Assembly: GCA_964247055.1 (NCBI GenBank)
Contig: OZ176052.1
Span: forward strand, 1,922,001-1,986,000
Source of the DNA: Paragordius varius
Lineage: Eukaryota > Nematomorpha
Length of the DNA stretch: 64,000 nt
Direction of reading: 5' to 3'
Shown here: in pieces, positions 24,240 to 36,900 of the stretch
Position numbering within the stretch: position 1 is the stretch's first letter
Layout: the number at the start of each line of letters is the position of its first letter
The notes under the pieces: generated by a model
Told to the model about the DNA's origin: nothing
What the model saw: the letters and a program-made list of their open reading frames with translations, nothing else
Database searches by the model: none
Made by a program: the position numbers and the translations under genes

Positions 24240-24453
24240 CTTTTTAAAAATTCACAATGAAGTACTTATCATAACTGGCAATGAAATATTTGGAGAGTGT
24301 CGCACTTATTCCATAATCAGCCAAGATTTCTGGAAACAGTTGCCTTTGGAATTTGTGAAGAACCATATGGACCAATATTCTGTGGGAAGGAAAGATAAAC
24401 ATGCTCTGTTTAAAATTTATGATCGCCACCTTATTTTTAAAACAATTTATTAG
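24240..24453 (+). CDS. Orphan terminal exon candidate, unknown protein
   Basis: After an AG at 24238-24239 an open frame runs 70 codons to TAG. It has mixed, protein-like composition: VLIITGNEIFGECRTYS, FWKQLPLEFVKNHM, RKDKHALFKIYDRHL. I do not recognise it. The antisense strand is also open over this span, but its translation looks less natural. There is no clear upstream exon; a MITE-B copy ends about 185 bases before it. It may be a 3'-terminal exon or a relic of a decayed gene or transposase. Confidence 0.3.
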
Positions 24454-24583
24454 ATTAATAAGCATATAAATTATAATCGAATAAATGCTAAAAATATATT
24501 CATTTATCTAATTGAACTATGTTTCCTTAAAAACAGGATATTAGTCAAATTCCACTGTTTTTAACAGAAGTATTACCGCATCC

Positions 24584-24717
24584 TCAACTGGTTCTGGGAT
24601 TTAATTCGTGAGACGCATAAAAGTAAATTCGGTAAGTTTTGTCATTGAAAAACCACCAGTCTTCACTTTGATCCGTATTCCACATCATAAAGGGGGAAGT
24701 CAAATTTATTGGTTGAC
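24584..24717 (-). CDS. Orphan terminal exon candidate, minus strand
   Basis: After AG (complement of 24718-24719) an open frame of 43 codons ends in TGA. It includes PINLTSPFMMWN and EDWWFFNDKTYRIYFYA. It enters in phase 1, like all internal exons of the minus-strand gene at 18.5-20.8 kb, and its FFND-x-x-Y-x-x-YF pattern loosely recalls FN-acid-x-x-QYF there. That likeness is weak. It may be the last exon of a related gene, or chance. A MITE-C-like sequence starts just upstream. Confidence 0.25.
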
Positions 24718-24736
24718 CTTATTAAAATAAAATACG

Positions 24737-24955
24737 TAAAGTGTAAAAACAAATATTATTTTTTCAAACAGCCATATTTTTTAATTATGGAATTTTTCTA
24801 TACAAACTATTTACTTATAATTATAAAATACCAATCTGCAATCTAAAAGGATAATTTATAATTAATAAAATCAGTATGGTTGTTTTTTGAAAAACTTATT
24901 TGCCTTTTTATTTTAACAATTTATATTCAATTTTTACTGTAACTGGTAAAATACA
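24737..24955. mobile_element. Worn MITE-C in the spacer
   Basis: Right end TTCAATTTTTACTGTA is clear; left end is degraded (GTAAAGTGTAAAAACAAAT). A second worn copy lies at about 22480-22720 (right end GTCTGTATAATTTCAATTA). Confidence 0.45.
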
Positions 24956-25294
24956 ATGCTTTTCCAACTATCACACAACAGGAAACATTTTACTTTAAAG
25001 ATTACTTTACTAAACGTTTTCACTTTTTTAAAATATTAATTTTAATTAAAAATAAGAAGGAAAACCGGGAAATCCGTTGATTTTTAACCAAATCTAAATG
25101 TGTTTGGTCATTATGTTTAAATCAATACTAGACGCTTATAATGATGCTAATTTATTACCTTATTTATTAACTTTAAAGTTTTATATCAGACATAAATTAA
25201 AGCCAAGCAAATCTATATATTCATGTTTTTCAACATTAATTTATTTTAATATAAACAATAAGTTTATCCACCTATGCATTAAAACAACTGGAAA

Positions 25295-25950
25295 ATGGAT
25301 GATATTTTCAAAAAAGTTTTGGAATTTTTGCCTGAGTCAGATAATGATATCTTTAGAGCAATTGAAAGTAATAATTATTTTATATATACTATATGATAAA
25401 CTTCATCTACTTTTATGTGAAGTAATTCATACACATTTTACAAATATAATCGACAATTGTGTATTATTGTGCGATTTTTATGATTTTGATATATAAGAAA
25501 CTCAATATAATAATAATAATAAATAAATTTAACTCAAAAACGCAAATATTTATAAAAAGTTCATAAAACAAAATGTATTTTTTAAAAAAAATTAATCGAT
25601 AAAATTACCTCATTTAACGGAATCGGAACAATAAGATATTTTAAATAAAATTGAAAATAAGGATATTGAACATTATTTAAATCATTATATTTACATGCGA
25701 ATATTAGGTAAATTAATTACAATTGGAACCGTAGGTAAATACATATCAATATATATATATATATATATATCCCAATTATATTTTTTTAAATTCATATTAA
25801 AATAATCAAATTTTTTTATACAAATATATATATAGATAAATTTGGGTATTATTCTTATATTTTTTAAGAGATAAAAATTGTCACACCGATTCATAGTGAG
25901 ATTCGTTGATTTTTATTGAAAAATATTTTATTATACCTTCCGATCATTAA

Positions 25951-26007
<57 letters not shown>

Positions 26008-26252
26008 AAAATATTTTTTTATTCATATAAGGAAACGGTTAAAATTTCACCAAGTTTTATTTTTATAAAAGAGAGAGCTAATAGTGATTATTTTTAATTT
26101 CCTTACACAGCTACATTGAGTTTATTATTAATAGAGATTTATAAATTTTATCGATTTATCTATGGTGGTAAATATTATGATAAATTAAATTAATGACTTA
26201 ATAATAATTTTCATATAATTGTCAAAAATTTTCTGTGGGTTTCGAATAGTTT

Positions 26253-26291
<39 letters not shown>

Positions 26292-29200
26292 GGTCGAACT
26301 AATACACTTTTAACAAATGTTTAACTTGAATCTTATTAATATGGTTATTTAAAGCTATTTTTTTTGTTAATTAAAATTTTAGATAAATTATTATTATGAT
26401 ATTTAAAATCGATAGATTTTCAAACAAGTCGTCCACAAATTGGAAATTATGATTTTATCAGGTATACTTTTTTTACAATCTTTAAAGCATATTTTTTATT
26501 ATAGAATCCTATTATAAGGAAAATTTGGTGAATTATGATTTAAGCAAAAATAACATTTTATATGCCTGAATACACTGACAATAAAACTCTTTCTCCAACA
26601 ATAAACGAATGATTTTTTAAGTCATTAATATTTATTTTGCATTTTGACAATGATTAATTCCCTTTTTCCAATACAATTAAATACCTCTTAATATACTTTA
26701 TTTTAGCTAGTTATACGAATTAGATATAATCAAATAAAGTTAATTTTGTGTTAAAATAAAATTAAGTTTAGATAATTATTTGTATGTATTATAAATAAAG
26801 CCGATAAAAATGATGTAGACACAATTTTAACTGTAACTTTAGCCTGGGAATTAAATACGTTTGGTTGAATGATTAAAAATTTTTTAATTAGATTTTAAAG
26901 TTTTTCGCTTTTAAATCTTATTTATTATTCACGAAAGGCAGGATTTATTATCTAAAAATTTAAAAATATGTCAGTTCTATTCGATATTTTTATTATATAT
27001 ATCTATCATTAGATTAAAGTATATTGAAATTTTGGATTTGATGGTCAAGGGTGGGGATATTCCTTTAGCTATTAATTTGACTGGTTTTGAAGTGATTATT
27101 ACAATTTGTAAATTTTTAATTTTTTAATCAGTTTTTTTTTGATAAAAATCAAAATATTAATGGAAAATGTATCGCAACATATTTATATTATTTCATAGAT
27201 TTTAGTGAAAGAGGGCGAAACAGACAGCGAAAAAAAGCTTTTGGTCCACCAAAAAATAGATGGCGTAAAAAATAATGGAGATGAAAGTCGTCCTCCCGAT
27301 TTTGCAAACAACATTTTGATGAGTTTGTCATTTGCTTTAACGCATGGTTTAGTTGAAGAAATAACCGATAAATTTCGAATAATACAGGTTTTTTTATAAA
27401 TTATAAGCACCCATTGCTTTTAAATAAGGGTAGTGTTAAACAAAAATATAAATTTTTATTATTTCCATAAAATTATGATTAATATTCAATTTTTTCCCAG
27501 TAAAACATATTATTTTATTTTTTTATTGTAACAAATTTTGATTGAAAAAATGATGATTTAAAATTTTTTTCTATCGCTTTTGGTAATATTTAAGAATTTG
27601 AGTCATTAAATATTGGAAATTTTATTATTCTCATAAGATGTTTTGTTTAAAAGTGCTGTTTTTCCACGAAAGCTTAGCATAAGAGATTGTCATTACAAAG
27701 CTGTCCACCCTATTTATTTTTTCCAATTTTAAAGGTTTTTATTAAAAATAATAATAAATATTTGGATATATAGTGTAATTGCTATGGGAATCAAAATAAA
27801 ATCACTATATCTAAAAATGGAAATTTGATAGGATATTTAAGCATTCATTGGAATATATATATATATCTATTATATAGAACTTATTTTGCGCTTTCGACCT
27901 ATAAATATAATATAATATAATATATATAAATGCAAGATACCTTCGATATTTTATTGTATTTATTAATATTTTCCTTATAAAATAAATTATTTTTATTTGT
28001 CAATTTAGCTTATCCATAATATAGCCACACTTTACCCTCACCATTTTTCACATCCTGGCCAATTTATCAAAATATATAAGGTAAAATAAAACTTAAATTT
28101 TAATTTTATAGAAATAATAATTTTAATATATAATATATCTAATATACCATTTTCAAATTAAATTTTTACCCTAAAAATACATTATTGGGCCCATTAATAA
28201 GACATATATTCTTTTGGCATAGTTTATTATTTTTTCCGTATTAAGTTAATTTTAAACGTAAATTTCATTATTTGGTAATTTTTAATCTTAAAAAACACCT
28301 AATTGATTTTAATGAATATAAATTGTTTAAGGGTTAATTTGAACTGTAAATGGTATATATTTTAAAATTTTTAGCTGTTATTGCAAACGTACGAAACGGT
28401 GACTCACGAAACGCAACTTACAAAACGCATTAGAATTAATATCTTTCAAATGTTTCAAACTTATATTCATTTTTATCATCAATTGGAAAATGACGCAACT
28501 AATAATACCCCTGATCAAATTAATGATAAAAATTTATATTCACACCTAGAAATAATGGCAAATATTGATAAACTCATTCTTTACGTATCGGATGATTGTA
28601 AATTTTATAATACCAAGTTTGTCGTTTTTATATGGTTTTGTTTTCGATCTCTTAATTTATTTCCTATAGAGAAATTATGTCAAATATGAAACAATTACAA
28701 TAAAAATTTAGAATATAAAGAAAAATATAAAGAGTAAAAGCTAAATTATTTTTTAAAAGTTAACCATATTTTAAGTCCATGATTTTTTTCTACTATTTTA
28801 CCCATGTGATTATAATTGTATGCATGAATTTTAAAGTCCTAGCAATTTAGATCTCTATTGCTTTATGTTTGAAACCCGATATGTGTAAAAATTAAAGTTA
28901 ATAGAGTGTTCTATATTTTTTTTGAAAAAAGCATTATATATATATATATATATATATATCTATAGGTCAAATTCAGCTCTTTGCTGCGTTTTTGAAGCTT
29001 TTAATGGTATACTTACGGTTTTAATGGCTATGAAAAATAATTATATCTATACGTCAAATGTTTTAACGGAAACTCTATGGTAAAAATTATTTTTTATTCC
29101 TCACAAAAAATATAATAAATAGATTTATATAAATATATAATCAATCAATATCTAAACGCAAAATTGTACTCTTAAAATTTATTTAAACTCAACAAACTCT

Positions 29201-31782
29201 CTACTACTTATGTTGATTTCCTTTGATTAATAAACAACATTTTAATTATATAATTTAACTTATATAAATTAGTGTCGTTTTGGAAATAATAATCTCATAT
29301 GTAAAATAATCGTGCAATATTTTTATTTCATTTTTTTTTCAAATATTTAAAAAGTATTATATATGTTTTGTTAGGAAAGACGTTTGCCCAGCCCTTGCAA
29401 ATCTTTATAATTTACCCAATTATTATATTATTATGATGAATGGCAAAAATAAAGGATATTCCACCAATATCCCCTCAAGTGATCAAGCTTATTCTGTTCA
29501 ATATAAGCGTCGGAATACTTATGATGATGGTGACACTAAAAGGTATTTAAACAACACTTTTTTGTACATTGTGTTTTTACATTTTAAAATTGGTTTTATT
29601 TTGAATCGGAGTTGTTTATAAATAAGTTTTTACCGGAAATTAACGGACTAATAAATTACAATAATAAGGGCTAAATAACTTGTTCTTTATACAGTAAAAA
29701 TTGTACCTATACGGACAAAGCGTAAAATATAAAGGCAAATATTTTTGTTTAAAAGACAATCATACTTTTTTAAACCTTAAACTTTTCTATATAAGCTATT
29801 TAGACACAATCGTAAACTATAAAATAGATTGTGTTAGTGTTATATAACTCTATTTCACACTTAGCCATCTAAAACAATGAATTATTTCTGAATCAATCAA
29901 GATTTTAGAAGTATCATTGTTTTTTAGAAAAAAATTTTGTCTTTTCATTTTTACGCTTTTTCCTGAAGCAAATTATATTAAACTAATCTATTTCCTACTA
30001 TTGGTAAAGCGATTATAATAAGAATAAATATATTTCCTCGTTTATTTATAAATATTATAGTTGTTTGACAAATGATAAACCCATGGTCTGTTGGAACGGG
30101 GCAGCTATTTCAATCCCTGAAAGTCCATTATTCCTTAGGCCAGATTATTATTATTCAATCAATCAATTATTGTATCACATTTGTCTTTACATTGGACACA
30201 CTAAAAGTGAGTTAATATTTAATTTTTATTAAAATAATTAATAATTTTAGCATTTTTTTGTAGCTTTACAGGTTTTGGGTTATACACTCTAATTTTTTTA
30301 TGTGTTGAGTAATTAAAATTAACTACGTTTTTACCGCTTTTGTTTTGTAAAAAATAAGTTTTTTTGATCCGTTTTTGTTCAATAAAATTTTTGCACACTA
30401 TGCCCGGCTTGAAATGTTTACTAACGCAAATTGAAAATTTTTTACAACATATTTTAAATGTTTTTCTATTTGAGAAGTTTATATTTACATATATGCTCAT
30501 ACATGAAAAACTTTTTAGTTTGGATTTTTTCTCACGAATAAAGTCCCATTTTGCATTTTTATAACGACAAAGATATAGAAATTCGAAACGTTTTTCTATA
30601 TTGTGTAAAAAATTAAAGTAGATTAACCCGTTTTTTATATTATTAGGGCAAAATAAAAAGGGTGGAAACACTACTGGTGGGGCCCTCAGTTTAATTTGGC
30701 AATCTTTGATTCAATCCGCTCTATGTGCACATGCTAATTATTTCAATTCAACTCTATTACCCAATAATGCTTTTAATGATTCAAATATCTGCAAAGGTTT
30801 AAAGTTATTCATTGAGCAAACAGTGTGCAATTTAATTGAACCGCAAACTTTATACACTATTTTAACTATACATCATCCACCAGAGAGTTTTATGGATCAA
30901 AAAATTGAAATTTCAAGTAAGCAAGAATGTTGGTGGATGTATGTTTTGACAAATGGTTTCTATGATATGGATATGATACAAATGTAATTAATTTAAAAGC
31001 TTTTTATAACTTTTATTAATTTTGTGATGTTGGTTAAATCACTTTTTTTGTGAACTAACTGCAAAGGCTATAGTTTTTCTGGTGATATTTTTCGAAAAAC
31101 TCTACTCTGCAAGAAGTATTTTTATGCATATAGAAAGTAAAAATCGCATCATCTTACATATGCATTTGATCGAAAGATTATGGTAAATTACTTTTTTTAA
31201 GTCCAAGTAAGCACTGCTGCAAATTTTTAATATTACTAATCTACGATTTTTTTGAAGTCAGTGAGTATGTCCAATAATTTCATTCATTAATCCTTTTAAA
31301 AAACTAATAAATAACGGTTTTATAAGGCCGTTATATATACATGGATGAGAACGCCTCAAATTAAAATGGCTGCATAATTAGGAGTAATCTTAGATTATTT
31401 TGAATGATTACAGCTAAATAAATTGTATTTTTGTTGTATTTTATTTTACAAAAAACTTATTTAAAGATCTTTTTCCAACATTATTATATTATTTTAATAC
31501 ACATTTTTTAAACCGTCTTATTATATTTAACTACACCAGGTTAATTCAATTCATATATGTCGTTTGGAATATAATACGTCAATCTCGTAATCCTACCCCT
31601 ATGTTATCATGTGTCAATGTTCAGTATTCTTTCTTAAATGATTCAATTATACATTTTTGTCATCGTTTATTATTATCGCTTCAGTCAATTAAACACAATT
31701 TGGATGGAACTGAAATATTAGGTATACTATTTCTTTCTTTACATTCCAAAAATAGAATTTGTGTTAAAGTGAAAGTTAAAAA

Positions 31783-31847
<65 letters not shown>

Positions 31848-33981
31848 CCTTTATATCAAATGATCAATGCATATAGATTATAAACTTTATGCCAAATTAA
31901 CTATTTAATATCTTCTTGATAAAAATTTAAAAATTGGTACAATTAAATGAACGAAATGATATAAGAAACATATAATTAGGAATTCAAAACTCACACTTTT
32001 ATGAAAACGTAATTCATAGTTAAATAGCACATAGTGATTTTAATAGTTTGTTTTAGATTAATTTTTTAAACATTTTTTTACAATATACCAATTACAACAT
32101 TAATACTAAGTTATCAATCTGTAAGGTTGACTTTTATGCAAATTACTCATTAAACTTATTTATATATATACCATTTACAGTTAAATACCCTCGAAATAAT
32201 TTAAAATTCACCCTAAATAAATTATGTGTTAGTTAATATAAAAAATTATTTATATTTTTGTTTTTTTATAAAAATAATATTTTGTTTAAAATTACAACTT
32301 AATACAGAAAAAATATTAAACTATGGACGGACATATAAAGAAATATTACATATTAATGATACTTTATATTGGCCCAAAAAACACATAATTTATTTTTAGG
32401 ATGGTGAATTTAAATTGTTCAAGGGTGAATTCAATATTAGATATATATATATATATATATATATATATCTTTAATTACATGCTAAATTTTATATATAAAA
32501 TTAAAATTATTTATTGGTAGAAAATACGGCATGTCAAATCAATAACTTGAACAAGGATTATAATGTTGATAATCAAAATGCAAGTTCAATTAACGATAGT
32601 AATCAAACATCTTTCGATACCGAATCGCATTATGAAACACCATCGGACGCTGATGTAGAAATTGATAGTAATATCTTAACAATATCTAATAAATTTCAAT
32701 GTTGCTTTTATAAATACATTTAAAAACCAATTTTTTGTTTTTTAATATATTCAATATAAATTAAAGATTAAAGGAATAAAAATGAAATATCATAATTAGT
32801 TATTTTCGAAAAATTTATTTTAACACATTAAACAGAGGAGTAAATAAATTGACACTTTTTTATAAAATAGTTTTCACTTGCTATATAGGTATAATCTAAT
32901 AAAATATTTTATTGAAATAAATAGCAAATTTAAAAATATTATCAATTTCAGCGAAGCGACTAATTTCCTATCCCAGAAAAAGGATTTATTTTCAAGCCGA
33001 TTATATGAGTGCGTAATTATAATTTACATTCACATACAACTATAAAAATAATTTAAAATACTGTAAAAAATAAAGAGATACACATTAATTGTAGTTAAAA
33101 TATGATTGCGCTTAATTATAAAAACCTTCCATGAAGGATTTATTATATATTTCCTCGTCCGGTTTAAATTATCAAACCGAAATCATATAATTTTCAAACA
33201 AAATTTATTTTGTTTAACATTTCTATATAGAAATTGACTTTTTAACTACTACGGAGGACGCATCAGTTTGTAAGCCGCCAAATGGAGACAATATTGATGA
33301 CAAAAACATCGATAATTTATTTGACAAAAATCACAAAATGAAATATAAAACTTCATCTAATGATTTATCTAGCAATAATAATATGGTAAATTTCCCAGGA
33401 AATGATTTAATCCCTTATGACAATAATGAATCATCGGAAACAGAGGAAGATATATGCGATATCTTTGATTTTGGAACTCAGCTTTCAACTCATGAAACTA
33501 CACCTGGTGTCATTCGGACTTTAGATGGTAATTTTAACTTTTCAAAACTATTTTTATATATGTGATAATTTAATTTTTGTTTTTCGTTTTATATATTGGT
33601 TAAAATCTAATTTTTGTCTAAATTTCAACGTTATTAAATGGAAAAGTGAAATTAACACACAGATCATAATTTAAACATTCAATTTACTAGATTGGTAAAT
33701 AAATTAAAAATCTGAAAAGTCAGGCAAATTTATATAACAATTAGTAATAAAAGTATGTAATATATATTGTTATTAATTTGATTTATTACAACAAACAACA
33801 CTATTTATTCTGAGTGGTTTTTTTACCCGACGCCCCATATTAGATTCAAGCGAACATAATGAAAATAAAATTAACACTGATGAAGTAAATGGGGCAATTT
33901 TCACCGAAATATCTTTGGAACCTGAATTAAATAACCAATTATTAAATTTTAAACAAAAATTAAATCTCACCATGACACAAG
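25295..33981 (+). CDS. ARFGEF3: ARFGEF3 copy 2, N-terminal (DCB/HUS-type helical) exons
   Basis: Exons: 25295-25367; tentative 25636-25707 and 26111-26167; 27013-27091, 27199-27387, 28009-28080, 28375-28616, 28966-29079, 29375-29542, 30061-30206, 30647-30983, 31540-31721, 32521-32667, 32952-33008, 33231-33527, 33844-33981. Phases join from 27013 on. Matches to the BIG3 N-terminus, by memory: ETDSEKKLL (27.2 kb; human ETDSDEKQLL), the helical stretch ending IRINIFQMF (28.4 kb), and ETLW-KDVCPAL spanning the 29079/29375 junction (human DLIWKNLCPAL). In BIG/GBF proteins this region carries the DCB and HUS dimerisation domains. The 32.5-34 kb exons encode an acidic, Asn/Ser-rich linker with little recognisable conservation. 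The donor after 27091 (GTGATT) is non-consensus but keeps phase. Confidence 0.7.
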
Positions 33982-36900
33982 GTAAAGGAAAAAACAAGCT
34001 TATGAATGAAGAAATGGTATCTACTTACTTACTTGCATATATATTTCCCACACGTTTTTTTACATTAGTTTTATTAATTACACTGGACAACAAATTTTTC
34101 TGCCATTCGAGTTTTTTGAATTTTCTAATATTTAGTATCATTTTAACAGTTAATTATTAAATTTAAAACTAATGGATGAAAATGGCTCAAACTTTGTTTA
34201 GATGGTGATGAATGTGCAAAAAAGATAACACAAGAAAGTTTTTTTGATTAAAACATTTTTTTATTGCTTTTATGTCACTCCAAACAGCCATTTTTAAGTT
34301 TTTTGTTTTTTTAAACACTACCATCTCATCAATATTAATTTATTTTCTTTATAATGCTGATAATATCGAAATTTTAAAGATAAAAACAAAGTTTAAGGTA
34401 TTTTCATCTTTTATAGCCATTATGTAATAAATTTAAAGTTATAACTATGCATTTTAGTATCCACTAGGTAAAATATTTATGATAATAATAATTTTTATTA
34501 AAAAAAGCAAGCCAAAAGCTTTTTCAAACATTTTTTTTAAATTAAATACTAATATAACCCTAATAATTATATTAAAATAATTTATATGATTTTCAATTAG
34601 TTTGTCTGTGAAAATTCTTGACTTATTTAAGGATTGAAAATTTCGACCATTTAAATCCAAATAACTTTTAAATCCGATTGATTTAAATGACTTAATACCA
34701 TTTAAAAGATGTAGTTTGCGCTCTTTCGAATGATATAAAATACTTGGCTTTATATCTAAAACTTTTAATTTTTGAAATTTCGAGTTTAATGTTAAATCGG
34801 GGCCAAAAATTATCGATAAACTCTAATATAAAAAAATTCTTCCATGCTAGACCAATTTTCTTTTCAGATATACTAATTATGTACTTAAATGAAATTAATT
34901 TTAAATTTACAAGAATGGCAGTTAAAAAAAGTTAATATTTGATGTCTAGTGTTATTATTACAGTATGCATTTTAATGTATATTAAGTAATTTTATTGCCT
35001 GCCAAATAACATAAATGGTTTATCAAATGCGTAGAATACTGACCCACGAAATTATTTCGTAGTACACATATGAAAGAGGATTGACGTGAGAATTAACATA
35101 GGCTTTAATTTGATGGATATTTTGTAATGTTAAATTTTGAGAATATTATAGCAATTTATGTTAACTTTTGTAATATTGTTGTTACGTATTTAGATGCGGA
35201 ATTTTATGGGTTTTTATCTTTGATAAATTAATAAATAGTAAAATACGTATTTTAAGGTTTTTTATGTGTCCTAAATTAAATAATATATATTTTTTAACAT
35301 GCTATAGTTGTTATTACTAATATAAAAAACAGGTAAATATATATTTGTGAAAATTTAAGTAGATTTTAGATTTTTGTCTTTTATGTTTTGCTTTGTTAAT
35401 TATTAATAATTTTTAAGTATTTCAGACATTTTAATCAGGTAAAAATTGCGGTTTTTAACAAATTTAGTAAAATAGTTTTTTTTTGTTTTTTTAGGTTTTG
35501 CATTGTTAATTGTAACTAACTACTACATATTTTGGACATTTTAATAATTACAGGTAAAAATTGCGGTTTTTAACAAATTTAGTAAAAATTTAATTTTTTT
35601 GTTTTATAGGATTTTCTTTGTTAATTGTAATTAATTAATTTTGGACATAATTAATAAAGGTAAAAAATGAGGTTGTTTTTATATTTAGTAAAAATTTAAT
35701 TTTTTCTTGTTTTTTTATTTAATATTGTTAATTATAATTAATTACTACATATTTGGAAATTTAAATAAATCAGGTGAAAATGGCGGTTAATAACAAATTT
35801 TAAATGTAACATTTTTTGTATTTATCATTGTTATTTAATTAATTACTAAATATTTTGGACATTTAAAAAAATGGTGTAAATTGCGGTTTTTCATAAATTA
35901 GTAAAATTTTATTTTTTGTTCAACCTTGCTAATTTATTTATCACTATATATTTGTGATACATTGATATATACAGGTAAAAATTATGACTTGCGGTTTTTT
36001 AAATTTTTTAAAATATTTTTTTGGTTTTACTTTGATAATTTATATAATTAATATAGTTAACATATCTGAGTAGGTAAAAATGCATGTTACGGTTTTATGT
36101 TTGCCATTTTATTTTCCAAATCAACTATTTATATTTTAACAAACACCTTATGTCACCAAAGATTTAAAATAAGATCAAGATATATAAAACATCTTTTAAA
36201 GTATCTGAATATCGCCAAATATAAATAAATTTATTTAAATTATAAATGTATAATTATACAAAATATTCATATTATGTTTGAAATTAACATTCTTCTTATT
36301 GATATTAATACAGGTAATTTGTTTATATAAATGATGTACGATGCGGTGTGCGTTCATGATGATCATATAGATTGAAGAATAGTATAAGATGCAATAATTA
36401 AATGCAGATAATCCTGAAAAATTTAATCACCATCATTTTTTAGGTAGATTCTATCAACTAAAATATAAGATAATTAATATATTAGAAAATTGATACATGG
36501 ATTCTAGAAGTATTTTCAACATATTTAAATATTGGGGGAAACATTCATAGTTTGAAAGGGAACTCAAAAGGTTGACTTGGCTTTTTAACAACTAAATTTG
36601 CAAAAAAAAATATTTTCTTCGTGATAAAAAATTTAAAAATGATACTTTATGTTTTTTTTTCGTTCTACCATCCTAAACTATAAATATGAAAAAGCTTATA
36701 TGATTTCACCATACCAATGACGTCAAATAGAAAATAGAAACAAATAATTTTTTTCAAAAGCTTGGAGCACTCCAAAAACTAAGCAGACACTAACATTGTT
36801 GGCTTTGGTGAAGAATAATTTTTTATATTTATAGTTTAGGATGGTAGAACGAAAAAAAACATAAGGTATCATTTTTGAATTTTTTATCACGAAGAAAATA

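Larger units (their letters stand above)
20828..25294. other. Spacer between the small minus-strand gene and ARFGEF3 copy 2
   Basis: Apart from the direct repeats at 21.6-22.1 kb, a MITE-B, worn MITE-C copies and two orphan exon candidates, I see no gene. The promoter of copy 2 must lie at its right end, but no clear core element can be named in such A+T-rich DNA. Confidence 0.5.

Noticed and set aside
25098-25496. 132-codon plus-strand open frame overlapping the start of ARFGEF3 copy 2
   Set aside because: It reads in a different frame from MDDIFKKVLEF, which resembles the BIG3 N-terminus. Composition is hydrophobic and generic; no homology recognised.
31601-31876. 91-codon frame ending in an alternating Tyr-Ile tail
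   Set aside because: The first part is the real exon 31540-31721; the tail is translation of a (TA)n microsatellite in the intron.
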